Assembly (NCBI GenBank): GCA_032622095.1
Contig: CP136063.1
Span: 185,423,956 to 185,487,955 of the forward strand
Direction: 5' to 3'
DNA: 64,000 nt
From: Siphonodentalium dalli
Taxonomy: Eukaryota > Mollusca > Scaphopoda > Gadilida > Siphonodentaliidae
The notes beneath the pieces were generated by a model. It saw only the letters and a program-made list of their open reading frames with translations, was not told the origin of the DNA and ran no database searches. Positions 12,004 to 22,079 of this stretch are shown here, piece by piece. Each line of letters begins with the position of its first letter. Within the stretch, counting starts at the first letter, position 1. The position numbers and the translations under genes were made by a program.

Positions 12004-12147
12004 CTGAAAGTTCAAATAACAAGTAGAATACAAACATATCAGAGAAATGGAAATCAACCAGACAGTTTTAATAAATCTCTGTTAATAGCATTCAAGTCAA
12101 GATGAACGTTACACCATGGGAGCAACAGAGGCTGATACTTAATAAAC

Positions 12148-13106
12148 AAAACAAGAGCTACGCTGGGCGTGCAATATACGCCCTCTCTTGGGTCGGCGGA
12201 AACTGATCAAAAAGGGGCATAACTCTGGTAAAAATTGGCGGACGGAACTCAAATTTAAACTTGACCTGTGTTTTGGTGGGAGAAAGTAATATACCAAATT
12301 ATCATTGAATCCGATAAGCTCTAGTAAAGTTATCATGCGGACAACAAATTTCAGGGATTTTCAAAGTCAAATTACGTCAAATAAGGGGCATAACTCCGGT
12401 GAAAATTGGCGGACGGAACCCAAATTCGAACTTGAGCTGTCTTTTCTCCTAATAAACCCACATACCAAATTTGATTGAAATCGGTTCACTCTAACTAAAG
12501 TTATCATCCGGACAACAAATTTCAGGGATTTTCTAAGTCAAATTACGTAAAAAAAGGGGCCATAACTCTCGCAAAAAAAATCGGATTAAAACGAAATTCG
12601 GACTTGAGCTGTATTTCGATATATGTAATCCACAAAAAAACGGGTTTTGCGTATAAACATTCCAAAATCGAGTTCTCATCCGGAAATCAAAAAACTGAAT
12701 TTTCTGAGTCGAAAAAGGGGCATAACTCTGCCAAAAATGGTCGGACAGAACCCATGTTCGAACTTGACCTGTGTTTTGGTGGGCGAAAATAATATACCAA
12801 ATTTGGATTCATTCCGATAAACTATACTAAAGTTATCATCCGGACAACAAATTTCAAGGATTTTCTAAGTCAAAAAACGTTAAATAAGGGGCATAACTCC
12901 GGTGAAAATTGGCGGGCGGAACCCAAATTCGAACTTGAACTTACTTTTCGGCTAATAAACCCACATACCAAATTTTACTAATTTTGGTTCACTCTAACTA
13001 AAGTTATCATCCGGACAACAGGTTAACGGACGGACGGACGGACGCCCGCCCGGACGGACAGACCAATACTATAATACGGCCTTTTTTTCAAAAGGGCGTA
13101 TAATTA
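12148..13106. repeat. Tandem array of a dispersed ~150-bp repeat ('gggcataactc' type) with cggacgga tail
   Basis: Units share the order ggggcataactc, aaattggcggacgga, ttcgaacttga-cctgt, ataccaaatttg and aagttatcatccggacaac, and are repeated about six times. The 3' end has (cggacgga)n at about 13026-13062 followed by a short inverted end, 'gcccttttgaaa..aagggcgta'. The same kind of array recurs near 25410, 27225, 29935, 31402, 34063 and 39453. Short open frames arise only because the units lack stops. Confidence 0.8.
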
Positions 13107-13202
13107 GATGCAGGAGTGAATTTAAGTTGAATTCTCATGATTTTAAATTGTTCACATATTAAGGCATACATATACTGAAAACAGAAAATTTGCAATACTC
13201 AC

Positions 13203-13319
13203 TTTTTTCCCTGGTACATGGGTTGCTGACGCATGGCCATTGTCTGTTCGTCACTAAATTGATTCAATGGTGAGTTGGCTTTAATCCGAATACCGTAGTA
13301 ATGGTATTTGGAATTACCC
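13203..13319 (-). CDS. RFX1/2/3: RFX coding exon 7 (end of DNA-binding domain)
   Basis: 117 nt: one base closing a split Arg codon, 38 codons, and two bases of a split Lys codon, residues about 266-305. It encodes GNSKYHYYGIRIKANSPLNQ, then a segment with MAMRQQPMYQ. GNSKYHYYGIR is the C-terminal wing of the RFX winged helix and is near-universal in the family. The sense-strand acceptor is TTTTTAG and the donor GTGAGT. Confidence 0.96.
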
Positions 13320-13474
13320 CTAAAAATAAAAGTAATTTAATACATGTACCATACTATATACACAGTATAAAACAATCAAATACTGTATGCAATATGATTA
13401 TCTATTGCCTAATAATCAACATAATTTCAACAATAACTATTACAACTATTCAGTAGATGACCAAATCATGCATA

Positions 13475-14318
13475 CAGTAATGCCCTAAAAATCGACTCCT
13501 TAACCACATTAGAATTATGGGTAACTTTTCAGGATTTAGTTGGAAATATGGCTTGTTGCCATTCACCCGAAAGCTGTGAGAGCTTTCTGATGAATGGCAA
13601 CAAGCCATATTTCCGACTAAATCCTGAAAAGTACCCATAATTCTGCTGTGGTTAACTCATTACCACTTTGACTGCAGCTGACTACAATCCCCAGGTTACT
13701 TTGATGTTGTGACGTTAAAAATTCAGCACACCTTGCCACGGCGACATAATTTACGTCCCATTTCCTCAGAGATTTTGATGGCTTTAGCATGTTTTTACCA
13801 TGAGTTCTGTGATCGCTGTCATTCTAATTTCTAAATTCTAGAAATGGCCTTTCGTGATTTTGCTATTTAGTATTTATTCAGAATTTGTTGTTTCAAACTA
13901 CCAATTGAATAGACTGTGCCACCTTTCCATAATGTCAGAATTCCAAATTTAAATGTTAAAATGTTGCAACAGTTATCAAAATCAATCATCGTTTTTATTA
14001 TTTTTTAACAAATGTACTTTCAAGCAAGGATAATAAAATGTTCTGATTGGATAGAATATACTTCAACCGCATAATTCATGTAAAATCAAAACAATCATGA
14101 CGATTAATGGAGAAAGCCACGAAAATTTGGTTTTTACTTTTATTAAATGAAAAGGTGTCAAAAGGTGCTTCTGAGGAAATGACGTAAGGTGACAAAAGGT
14201 GCCTCTGAGGAAATGACGTAAAGGTGACAAAATGTGCTTCTGAGGAAATTTTGTAAGGCATCAAAAGGCGCTTCTGAGTGGTAATGAGTTAAGGAGTCGA
14301 TTATTTAGGGCATTACTG
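13475..14318. mobile_element. TA-flanked palindromic MITE (family C) split by a younger TTAA insertion
   Basis: The left end is TA|CAGTAATGCCC (13473-13485) and the right end is GGGCATTACTG (to 14318), flanked by CA instead of TA. The palindromic body gttgccattc...gaatggcaac is intact. At 13652-13655 its internal TTAA has taken an insertion (13656-14288), with the TTAA repeated at 14289-14292. Other copies are at 18633-18831, 60399-60538 and 60807-61013. Termini of CAGT plus a TA target suggest the Tc1/mariner/pogo group. Confidence 0.85.
13656..14288. mobile_element. piggyBac-like MITE inserted at TTAA inside a family C MITE
   Basis: 633 bp with inverted ends CTCATTACCACT and AGTGGTAATGAG and an exact TTAA duplication on each side (13652-13655, 14289-14292). 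Removing it restores the gtggTTAAggagtcg sequence found uninterrupted in other family C copies. Near the right end a short tandem repeat, 'ggtgcttctgaggaaatgacgtaa', occurs three to four times. Non-coding. Confidence 0.9.
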
Positions 14319-14455
14319 CACTTTCCAATGAAAATAATACCAGTATATATGTCGACACATTCACTTGCAGTTGTTATTTCACATACAATAGATATCAGGA
14401 CTTTTTTATTGAAACCTCTCGAATACAAAATCAGCAGAAACTTTTATCTATTAAG

Positions 14456-14640
14456 TTAACCCCTTTCTATACTACTAAATTATTTACTCCTTGACGAGTA
14501 GTTTCCTTAGGAAATATTCAGATAATAAATTCATAGGACGTTTGTTGAACTATCTAAATCTTCGACCAATAAAATTCAATTATAATTGAGACAAGGATGT
14601 ACTTCAATTATATGTCCTTTCTACCTTATTCATATATAAA
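14456..14640. repeat. Degenerate MITE family B copy
   Basis: It contains acccctttctatactactaaat, gacgagtag, ttcagataataaattc and cgtttgttgaac in family B order. It is flanked at the left by a gttaac containing TTAA. The right end is not recognisable. Confidence 0.5.
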
Positions 14641-14811
14641 TTCCTGAATATATTATCAGAAATAAGACATAAATTTTTCTATCTTGGGGAATGTTAGGGT
14701 CACAAATTCGGGAAAAAGAACCCCGACTATTTCTCATTGGGAATGAGACCCATAAATGGCCAGTCATTGCCCAAAAATCCCAGCATGTGTATATTTTTAA
14801 ACCTCACTTAA

Positions 14812-15067
14812 CCCTTTCATGACTAGAGCTTTCTCATATTTTGTGAATACCCTGTGCCAATGCATTCTCTTATATATGTGAGTCGCCCATAGAGCGCCTC
14901 GCATATATAAGAGAATGCATTGGCCTAACAATATTTATATTTGACCTTGTAAGCCAGTGCATTTTCTTAGAAATGCGAGGCTCCCTATGGGAGACTCGCA
15001 TATATAAGAGAATGCACTGGCACAGGATCTTTATTGTTGCACCCGCACAGCTCCCATCATGAAAGGG
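14812..15067. mobile_element. TTAA-flanked palindromic MITE, family A, intact ends
   Basis: Exact TTAA on both sides (14808-14811, 15068-15071) and TIRs CCCTTTCATGA / TCATGAAAGGG. Two internal hairpins, each with arms of the gcattctcttatatatgcgag type, face each other across a short AT spacer. It sits only 24 bp left of RFX exon 6, near its donor. Confidence 0.88.
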
Positions 15068-15090
15068 TTAACCTTATTTAATCCACTCAC

Positions 15091-15272
15091 CTTGTTCCTA
15101 GTCTTCTGGTCCTCAATCCAAGAAATACTGATCTGATGAGTTTACCGAAGGAGGCAGGGTTCATTGGATCAAGGTTCTGTTCCTGGCAGTGCCTCAAGTA
15201 ATGGTTATACAACGTACTTCTGGGCAGGCTGACTCCCTCTGCTGTCTCATAATTATCTATCAACCACTGAAC
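15091..15272 (-). CDS. RFX1/2/3: RFX coding exon 6 (core of DNA-binding domain)
   Basis: 182 nt: 60 codons plus two bases of a split Arg codon, residues about 206-266. It starts [20 protein letters not shown], continues LYNHYLRHC and ends [13 protein letters not shown]. This is the winged-helix DNA-binding domain, and the [17 protein letters not shown] junction with exon 7 contains residues that contact the X-box in the family. The sense-strand acceptor is CGAACAG and the donor GTGAGT. In its direct junction to exon 5 (…SPAT|VQWL) it resembles RFX1/RFX2 rather than an RFX3 form with an inserted segment. Confidence 0.97.
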
Positions 15273-15673
15273 CTGTTCGGATAGATCCAGAGCATGCAGT
15301 ACGACGATTGAATACTAAGCATGGGGTGGTCAATGCACATAAAAACAGCACAGACACACAAAGAAACAAATAAAGTACAATAGTTAGATAATAGAAGTGT
15401 GCAAAACTATTGGGAGGCATTTAAATGTAATATTTAAAAAGTGAACCTTTTCCAAATTGCCGAGAATTGTTCTATATCTATCAGTCTACCGAGTGATTAG
15501 CACACAAAAAACACCTATATACTCTCAGAATGACAAGGACTCGCATATCAGCCCTCTTAATTCAGATAGTTTGGCTTCGGCAATCTGCTACCCTTTACCG
15601 TGGCCCAGTTTGCTTCAGCAAATGGCTTTGGCATCGCTGATTGGCGTAGCCAATTATGAGGGTTGCACATATT

Positions 15674-15903
15674 GACCCTTTCTTTACTAAACACTCATAG
15701 ATGAGCAGTTCCCTTAATATGGAATGTTCAGATTATAAGTTCAACAAAACAGCCAAAGGCTATTTGTTAAACTTATTATCTGAACATTTCTCACCAATTA
15801 ATAGGAATCATTCTGCACTTGTATTATCTGTCGTCTGCTTATATTTCCTGAACATCACTCCAGATGAATATTGAATAACAGACCATTCCAACTTATACTT
15901 TAA
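15674..15903. repeat. MITE family B copy in head-to-head arrangement with next copy
   Basis: It begins accctttctttactaaacact and holds the tcagattataagttcaacaa / ttgttaaacttattatctga inverted pair. It ends where the TTAA-flanked copy 15904-16141 starts. It could be the other half of a larger palindromic element. Confidence 0.55.
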
Positions 15904-16141
15904 CCCTTTCTAAACTAAATGGATTCTCCAACTCAGTTAAAAAATTATACAGGAATGGTCTATTATTCATCTGGATGGGTTTTCAGGAAAATTAAGGTAG
16001 CAGACATCAGATAACATAAGTACAGAAGTAGTCCTGTTTATTGGTGGGAAATGTTCAAAAAAGATATTAAGTCTATGGTCGTTTGTTGAATTTATTCCTA
16101 GGGGATAACTTCTTGTCAATGAGTATTTAGTAAAGAAAGGG
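15904..16141. mobile_element. TTAA-flanked MITE, family B
   Basis: TTAA on each side (15900-15903, 16142-16145). The TIRs are CCCTTTCTAAACTAAATGGA at the left and ttagtaaagaaaggg at the right. Non-coding. TTAA plus CCCTTT termini suggest it uses the same piggyBac-type machinery as family A. Confidence 0.8.
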
Positions 16142-16189
16142 TTAAATAAATCCATTCAGTAAAGAAAGTATTTCAAGCCAAATGCTAAA

Positions 16190-16690
16190 TTCAACAAAAA
16201 ATTGCACCTTGGGTGCTGGCATACCACCCAAGGTGCCCATTGAAACATGGGCAGGGCGGAAACCAAATTTAAAAAGATATATGAGCCGTTATGAGGAGAC
16301 TGACAAAAACATTTTCAGACAAACTAAGAGGGATAACTCTTGAATGGAAAATGCATACAACATAACTGAACCCTCTTTTGGAAGCCCTAATGGTGCACAA
16401 CATCCATATCGATTTCATCCAGATCCGATAACCCATGGTTGAGATACATACATGTATAAGCGAATGGATGGAAATCCAACATATTCAGATAAACAAAGAT
16501 GAATAACTTGAACAGAAAATGTGAACAATAACAATGAACCCTCTTTTGAAAGCCCTCCCGATGCCAAACCTGCATATCAAATATCATTGATATCTGATAA
16601 CCCATAGTTGAGATATGTGAGCCGACGCACAGATCCAACTTTTGGATGGGGGTAAAATCACATTTCATTTTGAATTTAGTCCTTGTCATC
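16190..16690. repeat. Degenerate tandem repeat array
   Basis: Two diverged units share gaaccctcttttggaagccc, ccgataaccca-ggttgagata and aacaaa-gatgaataactt. A third partial unit precedes them. It resembles the arrays with 'cataactc' but is much more decayed. Confidence 0.55.
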
Positions 16691-16699
16691 CTCAGAGCA

Positions 16700-17309
16700 C
16701 ACACAATTCAGTTAATGTTTGAAGTAGGAATGCATAGGTTGAAAACAGTTCATCAGAATTCAAAGAGAACTGTTAGATATAGCAAGCATGGAAACAGTTT
16801 TCATGAAATATAATTGGGTATATTAAATTGGCAGTTGGCACTAAGGTCATAAAAAATTAATTATATGCAGGAAGGTTTTTATATTTATGTTTAGCCGAAA
16901 ATTTACTTAGTACACATGTTTTTATTTCTCATTGTGTTTATTCCCACTTTTTACGAAAAAAAATTTCCCAGCAGGCAGGTTATGTTTACTCCCGAATGAT
17001 AAAAAAAACATGTAAAAATCACTTTTCATTATTAAAAGTGTTAATTATGCAATTCTAACAGTCTATTGTACAACTCAAGTACATACGGTTTCTAAAAACA
17101 AACCAAAAATTAAGATTTGATATTATGAGAAATAACAAAGGTAAATATCAAATACAAGTTGAAATGTGTCTAGTTAAATTTATGGTCAGTAGTTCACTGT
17201 CATGAAGTGCAGAGTAATTTATAAACAGAACTTTAATACTTTGTTTGGCCTAAATATCGACATAAACACAACATATTTGTCAATAAGAAACAGACACAGG
17301 GGGTGGTAT
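16700..17309. other. RFX intron, nothing distinctive seen
   Basis: AT-rich sequence with no recognised element ends or coding signal up to the target duplication at 17302-17309. Confidence 0.4.
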
Positions 17310-17683
17310 CAAGCCTGAGTTTAGTGTGCCTGTCATTTGCAGAATGAGGTCCCCAGAGGGTGAATTTAGAGAAGCTATCACCAAATGCACCCTCTTGGGA
17401 CCTCATTATGCATGGCCTCATCTGCTATGAGAGACAGACTCAGATTGAAGTTCCCAAATGGTGAATATTTGGGGGTATAGAGAAACTAAACTAAAAAGGA
17501 AATAGAATCTAAGTTTCTATAGAAATTTGATAATAAAGAAACTTTCCAGAGAAGATGCGGCCCAAGCAAAATGAGGTCCCCAGAGGGTGAATTTGGTGAT
17601 GCTAGCCCACTATGCTGGATAGCATCACTAAATTCACCCTCTGAGGACCTCATACTGCAAATGACAGGCACAACTCAGGCTTG
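17310..17683. mobile_element. hAT-like palindromic MITE (family D), exact 8-bp target duplication
   Basis: The ends CAAGCCTGAGTTTAGTGTGCC and ggcacaactcaggcttg are imperfect inverses. The flanks are GGTGGTAT on both sides (17302-17309, 17684-17691). Inside are repeated, inverted 'gaggtccccagagggtgaattt' blocks that form stem-loops at each end. It is the same family as 23792-24236. Confidence 0.82.
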
Positions 17684-18084
17684 GGTGGTATTTTGACATA
17701 TTTGACAGTTGTAGTGTCAATTCAATACATTCAGTTGCAGTTGCACTTTTGCTAAAGTACATAGAAAGATTGTGAGAACTTCTGAGAAGACAAAAACATG
17801 TCTATCATAATGTTAAAAGCACTAGTGCATGGACAGAAACTACAAGAATATATCCACTTGAGATTATAAATTTCAAATTTTATAAATTTTGTTCTCTTTT
17901 GAGTGCTAACTTAAAGGGCGATAAATCATGTGCCAGCAGAAGATCATGTGCCAGTTAATTGCAACAGAAATTCACTTATTAAATAACAGTAATATTGAAG
18001 GCACGGATGGCATTCGGGGTGGTTATTGCTGTTAAAATGGTCACATCCATTTAAACCGCCATAATCAGAAAGAATATTAAAAGA

Positions 18085-18201
18085 GACTCTCGGGGAGAGC
18101 TTTCCAATGAATGGCAACAAGCCATATTTCCGACTAAATCCTGAAAAGTTACCCATAATTCTGCTGTGGTTAAGGAGTCGATTACTTAGGGCATTACTGT
18201 A
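18085..18201. repeat. Half copy of palindromic MITE family C
   Basis: Only the right half is present, from agctttccaatgaatggcaa to gggcattactg with a TA flank. The sequence to its left is unrelated, so this is a 5'-deleted copy. Confidence 0.7.
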
Positions 18202-18272
18202 AGTCATAAAGCACTGAATATTGAAAATAATCAGGAGAATCATTATGAGAATCTTAAGGCCTGAAATAGTAT

Positions 18273-18371
18273 GTTATTGTCAAATTTGTCAGTGTTATGT
18301 AAACAAAAGCCAAAAACGTTACAGAACCTGGCTTTTGTTTACATAACACAGCATACAAACTTGACAATAAT
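18273..18371. repeat. Hairpin-forming inverted repeat (20-bp perfect stem, 18-nt loop)
   Basis: gtgttatgtaaacaaaagcc (18292-18311) and its exact reverse complement (18330-18349) enclose an 18-nt loop. Pairing resumes outwards after a small bulge between ttattgtcaaatttgt and acaaacttgacaataa. The total of about 100 nt is in the size range of a miRNA precursor, but it could equally be a tiny MITE. No second copy was seen in the window. Confidence 0.7.
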
Positions 18372-18632
18372 GAACTATGGCCTCGATAGTTATGATTGGT
18401 ATAAGAACAAAATGTCTATATTTGAATATTCTGTTTGTGGCAGTTTTAACGAGTGTGACTATTTTAACAGCATACCCATCGCGGAGGCCATCAAGCCTTG
18501 AACACCATCTCAACAACATTTATCAATAAGCATGCAGTCATAAATTTCCAGTTTACTTTGTGTGAAAATAGGGAAGCTGTATCCTCTGCAGGAAGAAACT
18601 AGGGTGATAAGTTCTACCAACGTGTGCACATA

Positions 18633-18831
18633 CAGTAATGCCCTAATTAATCAACTCCATAACCACAGCAGAATTATGGGTAATTTTTCAGGATTTAGTC
18701 GGAAATATGGCTTGTTGCCATTCATTGGAAAGCTCTCAATGAATGGCAACAAGCCATATTTCCGACTAAATCCTGAAAAATTACCCATAATTCTGCTGTG
18801 GCTATGGAGTCGATTAATTAGGCCATTACTG
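18633..18831. mobile_element. TA-flanked palindromic MITE, family C, complete
   Basis: TA on both sides (18631-18632, 18832-18833) with ends CAGTAATGCCCTAATTAATC and the near-inverse finishing ggccattactg. Nearly the whole 199 bp is one long palindrome around aaagctctcaatgaatgg. The open frames on both strands here encode the same peptide-like string only because of the palindrome. Confidence 0.88.
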
Positions 18832-18844
18832 TAGTTCAATGTTT

Positions 18845-19837
18845 TACAAACACAATTGAAGAAAGAAAATATTATTAGGTGATGACGAACCTATCAGAGA
18901 TTGTGGAAAACATTGACAAAAGGTGTGTAGAAAAATTCCATTCTTGTCAAAGCTTAGGCATGGTTTATATGAGATCCAAAGATAAACCATGACTTTGTAG
19001 ATGTGTGCTAAACACTTGGAGATAACTACATGTAAAACTTTCACACAGAAATTGATAGATATTGAGTTTAACAAGGATACAGACATCACATATAGTGGAT
19101 AAAACACCATTATCACTTCATATTAAATAGTAAATCATATGCTAGTTAAATTTTAGTTCAGAAAACTGACATAAAAAATCATGCTTTCTTTACTCCTGAC
19201 TAAATGCATGCACTAAATCTGAATTTCATGGACATCGATACATATATGCCATCAATAAATACCAAATTACGGGACAACATTTTTCTCTCGAGCCAAACCA
19301 TGCTCTAAAATGTCAGTTCATTTTTATCTCAATTTTTTATTTAGGATTTATTTACATTTCTTATCATTTTAATTTGGTTGGATTAACAATCAATTTCAAA
19401 CAGAAAATTGTCAATTTTCAAACCTTTTGACATCAAATCAACTGCCTTGTAGCACATTATTATAGCAAACTTCATCACCGGCATTAAAATTCAACTGCGG
19501 ATAAGTAAACTAAAGCAAATAAAGTAATATCTTGCAATATATTAATATATGTTGATATTGGCATCTGCTTATGTGCTTGGAAAATATAGCATTAGATGTT
19601 AATAAGAGTTTACATTAGAAAGGTGTAGTTTAAGGATTGTTAACATTTTTGTTGGGAGAATACGTGTAGATATAGACCGAAAGCCATGGGTGTTTACTAC
19701 TCAAGCTATGGGTGACTACAATCATGCCAATATTAATGATTCTTAACGGCTGAATTTATCCATATTTCCAGAGCAACAAAAGTTAAATAAACCCACCACT
19801 GATATAGAAAATTATATATTATAGGAAAATGACCAAA
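18845..19837. other. RFX intron, nothing distinctive seen
   Basis: About 1 kb with no recognisable repeat ends, exon or hairpin. Confidence 0.4.
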
Positions 19838-20305
19838 TTAAAGGCCCACTTAATTTTCGAACCCCCAGATTACATTATATAAAATATATGCCATATTATA
19901 TACCATTTGAAAGAGGAAGCTCCAAAATATTGTATTATCAACTTATCCGGTGTAATAAACTATGGACATGTTGTTTTTGTTGAGTAGCCAACGCGATTTG
20001 TCATAAAGATTGAAGTAAAAACCAGTATTATTTTCAATGCAGGGGGAATAACTCTATATATTAAAGATAGAGTTCTTCCCCTTCCATTGAAAAAGTTTGA
20101 ATTCTGTTGCATTCTGGGTACCAGAGGGGGGGAAGTCTTCAGCAGTTTTCTATTTCTCTGTGGGCATCTTCTAAGACACAGATGTTTGAAATAGTGATGA
20201 ATTATAGTATTTTAATCATATTTTATGGCATAGATTGTTATTAAAACCGTATATCATGTCACTATAAAAAAAATAATCGGTGACTCGAAAATTAAGTGGG
20301 CCTTT
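19838..20305. mobile_element. TIR element with ttaaaggcccacttaattttcga termini
   Basis: The left terminus taaaggcccacttaattttc and the right terminus gaaaattaagtgggccttta are inverses over about 21 bp. In the middle (about 20042-20092), ggggaataactct and agagttcttcccc form a second inverted pair. The ends run into A/T bases, so a TA or TTAA target cannot be fixed. It is 155 bp from RFX exon 5. Non-coding. Confidence 0.7.
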
Positions 20306-20459
20306 AAAAAACAAATTGAAAAAAACAATTAAGAGCAGAAAACTGACATATTTTTAGAACACAACTGAGCTCGAGACAGCAAAACTGAATCATTTTATTT
20401 ACATTGGCATGGTTTTCCATCAAATCACACCCTACTGTAGCTGGAGAATCGAAACCTAC

Positions 20460-20603
20460 TGTGGCAGGCGACGCCCGGGTGGTGTGAGTTAACGGGGCAC
20501 CCTCCCCGTCCATGGTGCCACCCTGGATGAGGTACGTGCCACCCTGGAGTAGTTGGCCTTGCACAGTCTGTATCGTACCACTCTGTCCCAGTGTGGCAGA
20601 TAT
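20460..20603 (-). CDS. RFX1/2/3: RFX coding exon 5
   Basis: 144 nt, 48 codons, phase 0 at both ends, residues about 158-205. It starts ISATLGQSGTIQTVQGQLLQ, continues GGTYLIQGGTM and ends THTTRASPAT. The GTY-IQGG and THTTRASPAT motifs directly precede the DNA-binding domain in RFX1-3. The sense-strand acceptor is ATTTACAG and the donor GTAGGT. In-frame sequence continues past the donor, so the end is set by the conserved junction with exon 6. Confidence 0.93.
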
Positions 20604-20733
20604 CTGTAAATCATGCAAGCAAAGGTTCATTTCTCCAGCAAAATCGTTCATATAAGGGGTTATCTTAAATCAATCAGAAATCTTGCATGTACTCATCTCA
20701 GAAGTATAGACAAAAGCCTACCGGTATCTTTAA

Positions 20734-20987
20734 CCCTTTAATGATGGGAGCTGCCCTGGTGCAGCATTAAAGATCCTGTGCCAGTGCGTTCTCATATATA
20801 TGAGTTTCCCCATAGGGAGCCATGCATATATAAGAGAATGCACTGGCTTACAAGGTCAAGGTAAATATTGTTTGGCCGATGTATTCTCTTATATATGCTA
20901 GGTTCCCTATGGGAGACTCACATATATAAGAGAATGAATTGGCACAGGGTTTTTGCGAAATTCCAGGAAGCTCCAGTCATGGAAGGG
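20734..20987. mobile_element. TTAA-flanked palindromic MITE, family A
   Basis: TTAA on both sides (20730-20733, 20988-20991). The TIRs are CCCTTTAATGA / TCATGGAAGGG. Two hairpins with tatatgag/ctcatata-type arms lie inside, slightly decayed. Confidence 0.85.
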
Positions 20988-20994
20988 TTAAATG

Positions 20995-21415
20995 ATTATG
21001 CGTGTGTGAGAGAGAGAGAAAGGAGGCAGACATTTATAAAAAAAATATTTATGAAAATTCCATTATGGGGCAAAGAGAATAAAGTGAGTTATTTATAATC
21101 TCACGTACCACTGTAGGATCAAGATTTTTATTTAGAAATAACGTAACTTCCAAGTCTCAGAATTAATGTAATTCATTCTGAGGAAATAATTTATGGCTTA
21201 TCTGCCAGATATGATCATCACTTATCAAATTGAATATAAAAATAACATGGCAAATCAGAAACAACCCCTTTGCAGGGATAAAATGGCCTAATTTCCCATT
21301 GTATTGTGACAAGATGTGTTTTCAATCTAGAGTATACATCACTAAAAATAGTAACAATTCTTGATTATGATCTGCGAAGATTTACCAGGAAATATAAAGG
21401 ATCTCCAATGAGTTA
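20995..21415. other. RFX intron, only a short (ga)n run
   Basis: A gagagagagaaagga purine run sits at about 21009-21024. The rest is unremarkable AT-rich sequence. The segment near 21246-21390 ('aatcagaaacaacc...') recurs, diverged, at about 23336-23475, so it is an old dispersed repeat. Confidence 0.45.
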
Positions 21416-21419
21416 TGTT

Positions 21420-21542
21420 GGGATATAAGATTTATGAACCGAGTTTGATAAATTTTATTCACAACGAGTCGTAGACGAGTACGAGTCGTAGACGAGTTGT
21501 GAATCAAATTTATGAAATGAGTTTCATAAAATCTTATACCCA
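21420..21542. repeat. Palindromic MITE (gagtttgataaattt / aaatttatgaaatgag type)
   Basis: An inverted pair: gggatataagatttatgaa at the left and ttcataaaatcttataccc at the right, with inner arms ttcacaacgagtcgtagacg and cgagttgtgaatc. A direct repeat of gagtcgtagacga lies at the centre. Non-coding. The full unit folds into a long hairpin. Confidence 0.75.
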
Positions 21543-21549
21543 AGAATAA

Positions 21550-21993
21550 CGAGTTGAAGATCTTGAAAAAAACTAGAGCTTTATGTCTTTTTAACAAATC
21601 AAAATCCTTAACAGAAGCTTATAAATGCAAACATTTACATTGTTGGCTGAGATGCTTCACAACCATATACCACATAATTGCGTGCTCGAGCTGCCGACGG
21701 GAAATATAATCCCCAATTTGCCTCTTTGTTTTTGTGTCTATTTTCGTTAGTGCAACGAAGTTGGACAATAATTTAACTTTAATTAACTAAGCAATAATTT
21801 TGCAGTCTGGTGTCATTGTCATGTGCGGCTTTACAAAATAGTATTAATCTGCCTGATTCAAGTCATTTTGTTGGCACGATGCCAAGTTAGCGGGAAGCAC
21901 GTGCCTATTCAACACCAGTGAGATATAAGGAAATATGTAATGGCATTTCTAATGACATAATAGGAGTTTTATGTGATATAGATTTGTTCCTAC
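21550..21993. other. RFX intron, nothing distinctive seen
   Basis: No element ends or coding signal between the palindrome and RFX exon 4. Confidence 0.4.
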
Positions 21994-22072
21994 CTGCGAG
22001 GCGGGTGTGACCTGGTAGTAAGTTCCAGAAACTGGAGTGTACATTGTCTGTCCATAATCTTGGTAATTTTGC
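21994..22072 (-). CDS. RFX1/2/3: RFX coding exon 4
   Basis: 79 nt: one base closing a split Met codon plus 26 codons, residues about 131-157. It encodes QNYQDYGQTMYTPVSGTYYQ and ends PASQ. The Tyr/Gln/Thr-rich composition fits the activation region of RFX1-3. Sequence identity to relatives is low, so the call rests on splice sites (acceptor CTTCCAG, donor GTAGGA) and exact phase continuity with exons 3 and 5. Confidence 0.85.
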
Positions 22073-22079
22073 CTGGAAG

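Noticed and set aside
13540-13605. GTTGCC...GGCAAC pairs in family C MITEs as RFX X-box sites, suggesting autoregulation
   Set aside because: The half-sites are separated by more than 20 bases of hairpin, whereas an X-box needs a 0-3 base gap.
18562-18839. Open frames on both strands encoding nearly the same peptide
   Set aside because: The DNA is a palindromic MITE, so both strands translate alike.
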